A stretch of DNA of 64,000 nucleotides from Granulicella aggregans (GTDB taxonomy: Bacteria; Acidobacteriota; Terriglobia; Terriglobales; Acidobacteriaceae): contig NZ_JAGSYE010000007.1 in the NCBI RefSeq assembly GCF_025685565.1, forward strand, positions 72,708 through 136,707. The letters run 5' to 3'. Position 1 is the first letter of the stretch, and every line of letters begins with the position of its first letter. Made by a program: the position numbers and the translations under genes. Of the stretch, positions 16,805 to 24,546 are shown piece by piece. The notes below the pieces were generated by a model. It saw nothing but the letters and a program-made list of their open reading frames with translations. It had not been told where the DNA came from and ran no database searches.

Positions 16805-17689
16805 GTGGCGTTCGCTCAGGCTGAACATGGCCTGAGCGAACGCACGGCCTGCAAGCTGCTGGGCGTGGAGCGGTCGAGTTACCGGTATGAACCGAGACCA
16901 GACCGCAACGCGGAGTTGCGAGAAGAGTTGGTGACGCTGGCGCGGCAGAAGCCGCGCTACGGCTATCGTCGTCTGCACGCGTTGTTGAGTCGCAGAGGTT
17001 ACGAGGTGAACGTGAAGCGGGTCTATCGGCTGTATGTGGAAGAGCGGCTGATGGTGCGACGCAAGAGACGCAAGCGTATGGTGCGCGATCGCAGCGCCGA
17101 GCCTCGGTTGACGGCGCCCAACCAGGAGTGGGCGATGGACTTCATCGTCGACGGTCTGGCGACCGGTCGGATGGTGCGGATCCTCAGTGTGGTCGATGCC
17201 TATACGCGCGAGTGCCTGGCGCTGGAGGCCGACACCAGCCTCGGCTCGGGCCGCGTGACGCGGGTGCTGGAGCGGGTCATCGCCGAACGTGGCCGGCCAG
17301 AGAACGTACGTTCAGATAATGGCCCGGAGTTCACTTCGCGCCGCATGATCGGCTGGGCTGAAGACTGGAAGGTAGGGTTGGTGCACATCCAGATGCAGAA
17401 CGGCCACGTCGAGAGCTTCCACGGCAGGCTGCGCGACGAGTGCCTCAACGCAACGTGGTTCCGGACACTGAACGACGTGCGGTGTACTCTGGCCACTTGG
17501 CGCGAGGAGTACAACTGCGAGCGGCCCCACAGCTCGCTGGACCACCGCACGCCACAGGAGTTCAGACAGCAGTACGGCTATGCGGATGTGGAAAGCAAAG
17601 AACGCTTCCCACATCCGCACAGCCGCGGCGGCGGCGAGATCATCTCGACGCTAAAACAAAACTGGGAAACTCCAGTGATCAATGGGTGA
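16805..17689 (+). CDS. IS3-family transposase OrfB (DDE integrase domain)
   Basis: A 294-residue frame; the real product is most likely the OrfAB fusion made by frameshifting. Seen: HTH_21-like region (YGYRRLHALLSRRGYEVN), then the rve core with the first aspartate in WAMDFIVDGL, the second in VRSDNGPEFTS, and the glutamate in NGHVESFHGRLRDECLN, the full DDE set. Between the last two, the family usually has a few more residues (a 'KP' step) than seen here at QMQNGHVE. The tail after YGYADVE matches relatives. Probably an active element or only recently inactivated. Confidence 0.9.
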   Translation: MAFAQAEHGLSERTACKLLGVERSSYRYEPRPDRNAELREELVTLARQKPRYGYRRLHALLSRRGYEVNVKRVYRLYVEERLMVRRKRRKRMVRDRSAEPRLTAPNQEWAMDFIVDGLATGRMVRILSVVDAYTRECLALEADTSLGSGRVTRVLERVIAERGRPENVRSDNGPEFTSRRMIGWAEDWKVGLVHIQMQNGHVESFHGRLRDECLNATWFRTLNDVRCTLATWREEYNCERPHSSLDHRTPQEFRQQYGYADVESKERFPHPHSRGGGEIISTLKQNWETPVING

Positions 17690-17727
17690 GAAAAAGGGGG
17701 CACGTCAGATGCACGCGGGGTTCGCAT

Positions 17728-18543
17728 GGCATAGTCAACTCAGCGTGTGTGAGAAGCTGAGGCGGTGAGCACACATGACAGGTACCGTCGGCACCGTTTT
17801 CCGATTGAGGTGGTGGAGCAGTGCGTATGGCTGTACTACCGGTTCTCCCTAAGCTTCCGCGACGTCGAGGAGATGATGGCCAAGCGAGGGGTCCAGCTCA
17901 CGTACGAGACGGTTCGGGAATGGTGTCGGAAGTTTGGCCCTCTCTACGCCGCTAAGCTGAGGAATCAACGAGCTAAGATCGGCTCGAAATGGCATCTGGA
18001 CGAAGTCTTCCTCAAGATCAATGGCGTCCAGCATTACTTGCGGCGAGCCGTGGACCAGAACGAAACTACCATCGACATCCTGGTGCAGCCGCGGCGGGAT
18101 CGCCGGGCGGCCTTGCGCTTCTTTCGCAAACTGCTGGACACCACGGGGAGAACACCTCGCGTGATCGTTACCGATAAATTGCGAAGCTATGCGGCAGCGA
18201 AGCGGCGGATCTTGGCCGAGGTGGAGCATCGGCAAAGTCGCTATCTCAACAACCGGGCCGAGAACTCGCATCAACCCACCCGCGTGCGAGAACGACAGAT
18301 GAAACGCTTTCAGTCTCCAGAGCACGCACAACGCTTTCTCTCTACCTTCGAGTCGATCAATGCCGCCTTCCGTCCCGCCGTCATCTCTCCTCAGCAACTC
18401 GTCGCAGACGGCAACTTACCCAAGCGTTCAATCTCTGGCATAAGACTACCTACGGGATCGCCGTTCCCTAGTGAGCCGCCTCCGCCGCTATCTGCCTTCC
18501 GGCACTCTTAGGTTGCGTATCGCAGAGCTAAGTTGACGATGCC
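17728..18543 (+). mobile_element. IS6-family insertion sequence
   Basis: Inverted ends GGCATAGTCAACTCAGC (17728-17744) and GCTAAGTTGACGATGCC (18527-18543), 15 of 17 matching, bound 816 bp carrying one transposase. IS6 elements normally make 8-bp target duplications; the flanks GTTCGCAT and CTCCGACG do not match, which is common after IS6 replicative fusion and deletion events. Confidence 0.88.
17765..18471 (+). pseudogene. IS6-family transposase with C-terminal frameshift
   Basis: Reading from the GTG at 17765: FPIEVVEQCVWLYYRF, the helix-turn-helix region, then the DDE core with WHLDEVF, VIVTDKLRSY and the E region RAENSHQPTR, all intact. At 18374-18379 (TCCCGCC) one C is missing relative to the expected sequence; the correct ending RRHLSSATRRRRQLTQAFNL continues in the other frame to a TAG at 18469-18471. 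As written, the frame instead runs to 18511 with an unrelated proline-rich tail. The catalytic part is complete, so the altered product might retain activity. Confidence 0.85.
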
Positions 18544-18784
18544 CTCCGACGCCCAGTCGTGGCCGCCGATCATGCCGATACTTGACCCGTCGCTCCGACA
18601 TGCCATAGAGTGAGTTGATGACCACGGTCGAGACAATCTGTGTCCCGTGTGACGCGTCCGCTCCCCGCAGACTCTGTTGTTGCCTCTAGCTCAACACGCT
18701 CTCTTCCGCCTTAAGACCTTCCCTAGTTTGCCCTCTCCCCGATACCCTTCGTCACTTGGGTGTTGAAGCACTTTTTGGAGCTCT

Positions 18785-19693
18785 ATGCGATCTACTGTAT
18801 TCACTCGACGTGCAGCAATCAGCTCGCTCGGCGCGATTGCTCTCACATCTGTTTCCAAGGCTTCACTGTACCGGCCTTTCCTGCAGGCAAATCTCTCTTC
18901 CCCTGGCGCAGATCGCATTCGGCTTGGTGTGCAGACCAACGCATGGCAGATCGATCCTCGATCGTTCGACACGTTCTTGTCGGCGCTTGGAGAGATTCGG
19001 GACACCGGCTATTCCGGCTTCGAAACAGGATTTATCAATCTCCGCAGTCAGGCAAAGTCGCTCCCGGAGGCCCGGCGGAAGATCGAGGCCACCGGCCTGA
19101 AGTTTATCGGGGTTCATATCTTTCTGCCAGAGTACGACGCGCAGACCAACATCGCCCCGGTCGAACTCTACGAGCCGGTGGCGCAGGCTGGCGCGGCTCT
19201 CGGAGCGGAGCGCCTCATCTTCAGCGGATCGCCTGCCGTCACGTCGGAAGAGATCAAACGCAAGGGCGACGCCCTGAACCGCGCGGCAGCCTATGCCAAG
19301 CCGCTTGGGTTGAAGGTCGCTTACCACAATCATTGGCCGGAGTATAAATACAACGGCAAGGAGATCGAAGCGCTCTACGCGACCACCGACCCCTCGCTGG
19401 TCTCGTTCCTCTTGGATGCGGGACACGCCTACCGCACGGGCATCGACCTTCCAGCATTTTTGCGGACCCATCAGCAGCGCATCACGGCCATCCACTTTCG
19501 CGATTACCAGAACCATCAGCAGGTGCCGCTCGGGGAGGGTGCCTTCCCGCTCAAGGCGGTGGCGGATGTACTGAAACAAACCGGCTGGAGCGGATGGGCC
19601 ATGAACGAAGAGGAGCGCGAAGATGGCTCCAAGCAGGGACTGGCGGTCATCCAGCCTGCATTCCATGCACTGAAGGGAGCGTTTCTAGCATGA
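18785..19693 (+). CDS. Tat-exported sugar-phosphate isomerase/epimerase (TIM barrel)
   Basis: A 302-residue protein of the xylose isomerase-like TIM-barrel superfamily (AP_endonuc_2), which interconverts or epimerises free or phosphorylated sugars with a divalent metal. Residues 8-25 form a twin-arginine-type signal (TRRAAISSLGAIALTS), so it probably works in the periplasm. Metal-binding positions are visible as YHNH, FLLDAGH and the final MNEEE. First gene of a six-gene + strand locus; its stop overlaps the ATG of the next gene (ATGA). It is clearly a paralogue of the gene at 23351: both share QTNAW-IDP and TGY-GFETG. The 241 bases upstream, after the IS6 end, hold its promoter; the IS6 may have displaced older regulatory DNA. 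Substrate unknown. Confidence 0.85.
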   Translation: MRSTVFTRRAAISSLGAIALTSVSKASLYRPFLQANLSSPGADRIRLGVQTNAWQIDPRSFDTFLSALGEIRDTGYSGFETGFINLRSQAKSLPEARRKIEATGLKFIGVHIFLPEYDAQTNIAPVELYEPVAQAGAALGAERLIFSGSPAVTSEEIKRKGDALNRAAAYAKPLGLKVAYHNHWPEYKYNGKEIEALYATTDPSLVSFLLDAGHAYRTGIDLPAFLRTHQQRITAIHFRDYQNHQQVPLGEGAFPLKAVADVLKQTGWSGWAMNEEEREDGSKQGLAVIQPAFHALKGAFLA

Positions 19694-20898
19694 GGGGCAT
19701 GAACCGCAGAGAGTTTCTGCAGGCGGGCGGCGCGGTAGCCGCCGTGGCCGCAACTTCGGTGGCCATGACGGCGCGTTCCTACGGACAGATCCTGGGCGCG
19801 AACGACCGGGTCGGAGTTGGCATCATTGGTGTCGGACGCCGTGGCCGGATCGTCGGTGCCGCGTTTCTCCAGGACAAACGAACTCGTCTCACCGCGATTG
19901 CCGACACCTACGATGTGACCCGTCTGCGCGTGCTGGCAGCGCTGCCACCGGAGATTCCCGAGCCGGCCTCCTTCAACGGGTATGAGGACCTGCTGGCCCG
20001 CAAAGATGTGGATGCCGTGCTGATCGCTCCACCCGACCACCTGCATGTAACCGTCGCGAAGACCGCGCTCGCCGCCGGCAAGCACGTCTATCTGGAGAAG
20101 CCAACGTTGCACCGCTGGCACGAAAGGCCGGTGTTGGTCGACGCCGCGAAACAACAGCATCGCGTCCTTCAATGCGGCATGCAGCAGCGCAGCGGAGCCC
20201 ACTATGCGCGCGTGAAAGAAGAGTTCTTCGGCAGCGGCAAGCTGGGCGATGTCGTGGAAGTCCGTGCCGTATGGCATGACTTCTCCTGGCAGCGGCGCGA
20301 GATTCCGGATGCGCCGAAGCCCGCCGGGCTCGACTGGGAACGCTTTCTGGGACCGGCGCCAAAGGTCCCCTACAAGACGGTCCGTTACGACTCCTGGCGT
20401 TACTTTCACGACTATGGCAACGGTCTCCTGGCGGACATCTTTACCCACTGGGCCGATGTGGCACAGTGGATGCAAGAGGACACTTCGCCGCAGTCGGCCT
20501 ACGCAACGGGCGGTATCTACAAGCTGCAGGACGGGCGGGAGAATCCGGATACCGTCAGCGCGATCGTCAAGTATGCGAAGTGGAATCTCAACTTTGAGAG
20601 CTCCGTACTTCCTCTGCGCAACGACCGTCCGTCCGTTCTCTTCGAGGGCACGAACGGATCGCTCGAACTGGCGCGCGACGGATACGTCTACACTCCACGG
20701 CAAGGCGAAGCGGTTCGCTTCGATACCAAGGAAAGCTTGGAGGTCGCGCACGCGAAAAACTTCCTGGATGCCGTGACGCAAGGATCGAAGCTGAACGCCC
20801 CACTCGAGACCGGCATCACGGCTTCGGTTCCGGTACTGCTTGCCGTGAAGTCCTATTGGTCCCAGACAGCAGTCACCACTCTTGATACAGAAGCCTAA
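19690..20898 (+). CDS. Tat-exported Gfo/Idh/MocA-family oxidoreductase
   Basis: A 402-residue NAD(P)-dependent sugar oxidoreductase like glucose-fructose oxidoreductase. MNRREFLQAGGAVAAVAATS is a textbook Tat signal, so it is likely exported folded with its cofactor bound. The Rossmann motif GIIGVGRRGR lies near residue 45, the EKPTLHRWHE segment carries the conserved EKP lysine, and GLLADIFTHWADVAQW supplies the D-H pair of the active site. I start at the ATG overlapping the upstream stop; MNRREF three codons later is equally possible. With two isomerases and a monooxygenase next door it probably oxidises or reduces a ring carbon of the same sugar. Complete for the family. Confidence 0.88.
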   Translation: MRGMNRREFLQAGGAVAAVAATSVAMTARSYGQILGANDRVGVGIIGVGRRGRIVGAAFLQDKRTRLTAIADTYDVTRLRVLAALPPEIPEPASFNGYEDLLARKDVDAVLIAPPDHLHVTVAKTALAAGKHVYLEKPTLHRWHERPVLVDAAKQQHRVLQCGMQQRSGAHYARVKEEFFGSGKLGDVVEVRAVWHDFSWQRREIPDAPKPAGLDWERFLGPAPKVPYKTVRYDSWRYFHDYGNGLLADIFTHWADVAQWMQEDTSPQSAYATGGIYKLQDGRENPDTVSAIVKYAKWNLNFESSVLPLRNDRPSVLFEGTNGSLELARDGYVYTPRQGEAVRFDTKESLEVAHAKNFLDAVTQGSKLNAPLETGITASVPVLLAVKSYWSQTAVTTLDTEA

Positions 20899-20916
20899 GG
20901 CGGAAAGCATATACCG

Positions 20917-22059
20917 ATGCAGATTTCATGGTTTATCCCAACAACCGGAGATGGCCGCTACCTCAGCAGCAGCCAGGGATCACGGCTCACCGACCTGCCC
21001 TACCTGCGGCAGATTGCACAGGCCGTGGACCAGCTCGGCTACTACGCGGTGCTCCTGCCCACGGGTAACTCCTGCGAGGACTCCTGGGTCGTGGCCTCGG
21101 CGCTGATGCCAGCCACTGAGAAGCTGCGGTTTCTGGTGGCGATTCGTCCAGGCATCATGTCGCCGGTGGTCGCCGCGCGCATGGCCTCCACCTTTGATCG
21201 CCTCTCCAATGGGCGGCTGTTGATCAATATTGTGACCGGGGGCGATCCCAGGGAGGCAGCGGCTGACGGCATCTTTCTGCCGCATGACGAGCGCTATGCG
21301 GTCACCGCGGAGTTTCTTCAAATCTGGCGAGAGGTGATGGCCGGAGGCACATCCAACTTCAAAGGAAAACATCTCCACGTCGAAGGCGCAAAGGTCTACT
21401 ACCCAGCTCTCCAGCATCCGTATCCGACACTTTACTTCGGTGGCTCGTCCAGCGCTGGTATCGACCTCGCGGCGGAGCAGGTGGACGTCTACCTGACCTG
21501 GGGCGAGCCGCCCGCGCTGGTGGCCGAGAAGATCTCCCGGGTACGCACCGAGGCTACAAAGCACGGCCGTAAACTGCGCTTCGGTATTCGCCTCCACGTC
21601 ATCGTGCGTGAGACCGCCGAGGCAGCCTGGCGGGCGGCAAACGAGTTGATTCGCTACGTTGACCGCGATGTCGTCGCGAAGGCTCAGCAGGGTCTTGCCC
21701 GCTTCGACTCGGAAGGCCAGAGGCGCATGGCTGAGCTAGTCAAGAGCAGCCCGGAGACGCTGGAGGTAAGTCCCAACCTATGGACTGGTATCGGCCTTGT
21801 CCGCAGTGGCGCGGGAACAGCGCTTGTCGGTGATGCGGAGACGGTAGCGCAGCGGATGCTCGAGTACGCCGACCTTGGCATCGACAGCTTCATCCTGTCC
21901 GGCTATCCGCACCTCGAAGAGGCCTATCGCGTCAAGGAGTTGCTCTTCCCGTTATTGCCGGTCAAGCATGAGGACGCGACCGCAGCCTCTCGTGAGCGAC
22001 GGTCGGAAGAGTTCGTCGGCAACGAGTTCCGACCGGTGACAACGAGTCGAAACAACTGA
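20917..22059 (+). CDS. SsuD-like FMNH2-dependent monooxygenase
   Basis: A 380-residue bacterial luciferase-like protein of the alkanesulfonate monooxygenase branch, which uses reduced flavin and O2 to cut C-S bonds of sulfonates. Seen: MQISWFIPTTGDGRYL at the start, AIRPGIMSPVVAARMASTFD, the SNGRLLINIVTGGDP block and the C-terminal FILSGYPHLEEAYR, all typical of SsuD. It has no signal peptide, so it acts in the cytosol. SsuD relatives also include the sulfoquinovose monooxygenase SmoC. No flavin reductase gene (SsuE/SmoA type) is in this locus; reduced flavin would have to come from elsewhere. Its stop shares bases with the start of the MFS gene. Being within a sugar locus, a sulfosugar is a plausible substrate; not proven. 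Confidence 0.9.
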   Translation: MQISWFIPTTGDGRYLSSSQGSRLTDLPYLRQIAQAVDQLGYYAVLLPTGNSCEDSWVVASALMPATEKLRFLVAIRPGIMSPVVAARMASTFDRLSNGRLLINIVTGGDPREAAADGIFLPHDERYAVTAEFLQIWREVMAGGTSNFKGKHLHVEGAKVYYPALQHPYPTLYFGGSSSAGIDLAAEQVDVYLTWGEPPALVAEKISRVRTEATKHGRKLRFGIRLHVIVRETAEAAWRAANELIRYVDRDVVAKAQQGLARFDSEGQRRMAELVKSSPETLEVSPNLWTGIGLVRSGAGTALVGDAETVAQRMLEYADLGIDSFILSGYPHLEEAYRVKELLFPLLPVKHEDATAASRERRSEEFVGNEFRPVTTSRNN

Positions 22060-23354
22060 TGGAAGTCGCCACGAATGAGATCGCCATCGCGACAGCGGCT
22101 CCGCCACAAGGGCGGCGGCGCTGGTTCGTGCTGGCGCTGCTCTTCAGCATCACCGTCATCAACTTCATCGATCGCCAGACGGTCTCCGTGCTGGCGCCGG
22201 TCCTCAAGCAAGTGCTGCATCTCACCGATAGCCAGTATGGCCGCGTTGTGGCGGGATTCCAGTTTGGCATGATGACCGGCGAGTTGCCCATGGGAGCCTT
22301 GATGGATCGCTGGGGCGTTCGCCTTGGATTGACGAGTGCCGTGCTGTGGTGGTCGGGTGCGACCGCCATGCAGAGCCTCGCACGCACGGGCACGCAGCTC
22401 GGACTGACCCGCTTCTGGATGGGTACGGGCGAGTGCGGCAACTACTCCGGCGGTCTGAAGGTTGTCTCACAGCTCTTCTCGCCGCGCGAGCGCACGCTGG
22501 CCATCGGGATCTTCAATAGTGGCAGTATGATCGGCGCGACGCTCGCTCCGCCGCTCATCGTGTTTCTGCTCCAGCACTATGGCTTTCGCGCGGCCTTCTT
22601 GTCGGTCGCAGTGCTTGGCGTGATCTGGTTGCCGCTGTGGTATTGGATCTATCGCGAGCCAGAATCCGTGGAAAAGGATCGCGGCAGTGGAGAAGATTTC
22701 AGTGCCTTCCTTGCTGTGCCAACGCGAGTCTCGATCGCCGATCGCTCACTCTGGGCCATCATGCTTTGCCGGTTCTTTATCGGCCCCGTCATGCAGTTCT
22801 ACTGGTACTGGATTCCAAGCTATCTCTTCAGCGCTCGTCATCTCTCCATCAGCCAGATCGGCTTTCTTGCGTGGATCCCGTTCCTTCTCGGGGACATCGG
22901 CGGCTTCGCCGGGGGGAGTGCCGCTGGCTTGTTGCAACGGCATGGCATGCGCATCGACAGGGTCCGGAAGTGGACCATGTACACCAGCAGCCTGCTCTGC
23001 ATCGCCAGTTTATTGGTTCCGCTGACTCAGAGTACATCCCTCGCCTTCCTGCTGATCGGCGTCGCGATGCTAGCGGACAACTTCCTCTCGGCCAATATGT
23101 TTGGGAGCATGACCGACCTCTTCCCCGAGCATCAGGTTGGCCGTGTCACTGGATTCAGCGGCGTTGCCGCCGGTCTGAGCGGGTTGCTGTTTCCCCTGCT
23201 GACCGGAATTGTCGTCGACCGCTTCTCCTACACTCCCATCTTCGTGCTCGTAGCGTTGATGCCGCTTGCCGGGACTGCCGCGCTCTTCATCCTGGGGGAA
23301 CCTGGCTACAAGCGCATCGCACGCCACAACACAGCGAGAGAGGCGGAGCATTGA
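22059..23354 (+). CDS. MFS transporter, ACS/hexuronate-like
   Basis: A 431-residue inner-membrane carrier with about 12 transmembrane helices. Early helix INFIDRQTVSVLAPVLK, the loop GALMDRWGVRLG and the segment FWMGTGECGNYSGGLKVVSQ are typical of the anion:cation symporter family that takes up hexuronates, aldarates and other sugar acids. It starts in the last codon of the monooxygenase gene and its stop overlaps the TTG of the next gene, so all are translationally coupled. It probably moves the product formed or imported into the periplasm by the TonB receptor across the inner membrane. An acidic sugar substrate would fit a sulfonated or uronic sugar. Confidence 0.88.
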   Translation: MEVATNEIAIATAAPPQGRRRWFVLALLFSITVINFIDRQTVSVLAPVLKQVLHLTDSQYGRVVAGFQFGMMTGELPMGALMDRWGVRLGLTSAVLWWSGATAMQSLARTGTQLGLTRFWMGTGECGNYSGGLKVVSQLFSPRERTLAIGIFNSGSMIGATLAPPLIVFLLQHYGFRAAFLSVAVLGVIWLPLWYWIYREPESVEKDRGSGEDFSAFLAVPTRVSIADRSLWAIMLCRFFIGPVMQFYWYWIPSYLFSARHLSISQIGFLAWIPFLLGDIGGFAGGSAAGLLQRHGMRIDRVRKWTMYTSSLLCIASLLVPLTQSTSLAFLLIGVAMLADNFLSANMFGSMTDLFPEHQVGRVTGFSGVAAGLSGLLFPLLTGIVVDRFSYTPIFVLVALMPLAGTAALFILGEPGYKRIARHNTAREAEH

Positions 23355-24238
23355 AGACTAGAAGAGCTTTCCTTTCGCTTTCAGCAGCGGCTTTGATTGA
23401 TACCCCTAACTCATTCGGACTGGGCCCGATCAGGAAACCAGCCATCCAGCTTGGTGCACAGACAAATGCATGGCCGATCGATCCCGCCAATTTCGACTCG
23501 TTCCTCGGTGTTCTCAAGCAGATTCGCAGTACGGGGTATACCGGCTTTGAGACTGGCTACTTCAATCTCACACCGCATGCCGATAGGGCGAACGAAGTAA
23601 GGAAAAGGATCGCCGACACTGGGCTGACGTTCTTCGCGCTACATCTGGCGATTCCGTTCGCGAAATGCGATCCCGAGACCCTTCTGCCGCCGGAATCGCT
23701 TTACAGGCCGACGGCGGAGTTGGCCCTCGCGGTCGGGGCGCAGCATCTCGTGCTCAGTGGCGCTCCGGCCAAATCCGCTGACAAGGTAAGACAAAAGGTC
23801 GCAGGACTGGTTCGTGCCGCCGAGTTCGGTTCCAGCCTCGGGCTGCCCGTGCTCTACCATAACCACGACTGGGAGTTCACTTCGCAGTTGCATGAGATAG
23901 ACTCGCTCTTCGACGAAACGAACAGCACACCGGTTCGCTTCCTGCTCGACATCGGTCACGCCTTCCACGCCGGCGGCAACGTACTTGCTTTCACAAGCGC
24001 TTGGCTTGAACGGATCGCGGCTTTTCATATGCGGGACTACTCCAACGGCAAACAGGTTTCTCTCGGACAGGGCAGCTTCCCGTTGGCGTCCTTTGCCGCC
24101 TTGCTGCGCTCTCGCGGATGGGACGGCTGGGTGCTCAACGAAGAGGACAGCGATGGCAAGGAGAAGCTTGGGCTGGTTGTAATCGATCCCGCGTACCGGG
24201 CTCTCGAGGCCGCATTCTCAAAGGGGATTTCACGTTGA
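23351..24238 (+). CDS. Second sugar isomerase/epimerase (TIM barrel), Tat-like signal
   Basis: A 295-residue paralogue of the first isomerase of this locus. The TTG at 23351 overlaps the MFS stop and places a KTRRAFLSLSAAAL signal at the N-terminus. Conserved features: LGAQTNAWPIDP, TGYTGFETGYFNL, metal ligands in YHNHDWE, FLLDIGHAF and LNEEDS. The longer open frame from 22637 runs inside the MFS gene and is rejected. Having two diverged copies suggests two successive isomerisation or epimerisation steps, or two anomers or epimers of one substrate. Last gene before the receptor; a 308-base gap follows. Confidence 0.83.
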   Translation: MKTRRAFLSLSAAALIDTPNSFGLGPIRKPAIQLGAQTNAWPIDPANFDSFLGVLKQIRSTGYTGFETGYFNLTPHADRANEVRKRIADTGLTFFALHLAIPFAKCDPETLLPPESLYRPTAELALAVGAQHLVLSGAPAKSADKVRQKVAGLVRAAEFGSSLGLPVLYHNHDWEFTSQLHEIDSLFDETNSTPVRFLLDIGHAFHAGGNVLAFTSAWLERIAAFHMRDYSNGKQVSLGQGSFPLASFAALLRSRGWDGWVLNEEDSDGKEKLGLVVIDPAYRALEAAFSKGISR

Positions 24239-24259
24239 AGCAATTGCAGATGCAATGCT
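24239..24259. promoter_or_regulatory. Candidate operator before the TonB receptor gene
   Basis: ATTGCA-GA-TGCAAT (24243-24256), extended outward by AGC and GCT, is an inverted repeat at the start of the intergenic stretch leading to the receptor gene at 24547. It may be a repressor site or part of a terminator for the upstream genes. No matching regulator gene lies nearby. The rest of 24260-24546 has no supported gene. Confidence 0.35.
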
Positions 24260-24546
24260 GCTGTGTTAAAGTTTGTCCATGAACACACCTAAGGGAAATC
24301 AGCTTTTCATCGCAGGCACGCATCCCCGCGTCCGCGCTGAGTTCCTGGTTGTTCGCACTTGTTGTTGTTGCCGACAGACCCTGTAGACAACGGCATTTCA
24401 TCCAGTCGGTACCCTCAAATTAGGTTGACCTCTGTTCCTTGAACACCGCGCTCTGCGGTGGGATCGCTCTTGATGAGCGTCGTGTCTGTCCACATATTTT
24501 CATACTCAAAATAGAGCCTCGTTTCCCTTCCCTTTGGAGGATTTGC

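Larger units (their letters stand above)
16443..17707 (+). mobile_element. IS3-family insertion sequence
   Basis: Imperfect ends TGACCTGCTCCC (16443-16454) and GGGGGCACGTCA (17696-17707) bound 1265 bp with the two overlapping IS3 genes. Length and arrangement fit the IS407-like branch. No matching target duplication is seen on the flanks, so one flank may have been rearranged, perhaps by the IS6 element starting 20 bp downstream. Confidence 0.85.

Noticed and set aside
19516..20910. Long open frame of 464 codons on the minus strand
   Set aside because: It is antisense to the oxidoreductase gene, which has a Tat signal and clear motifs; high-GC codon bias opens the opposite frame.
22637..23350. 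N-terminal extension of the second isomerase frame
   Set aside because: It runs within the MFS gene in another phase; the isomerase signal begins at the TTG at 23351.
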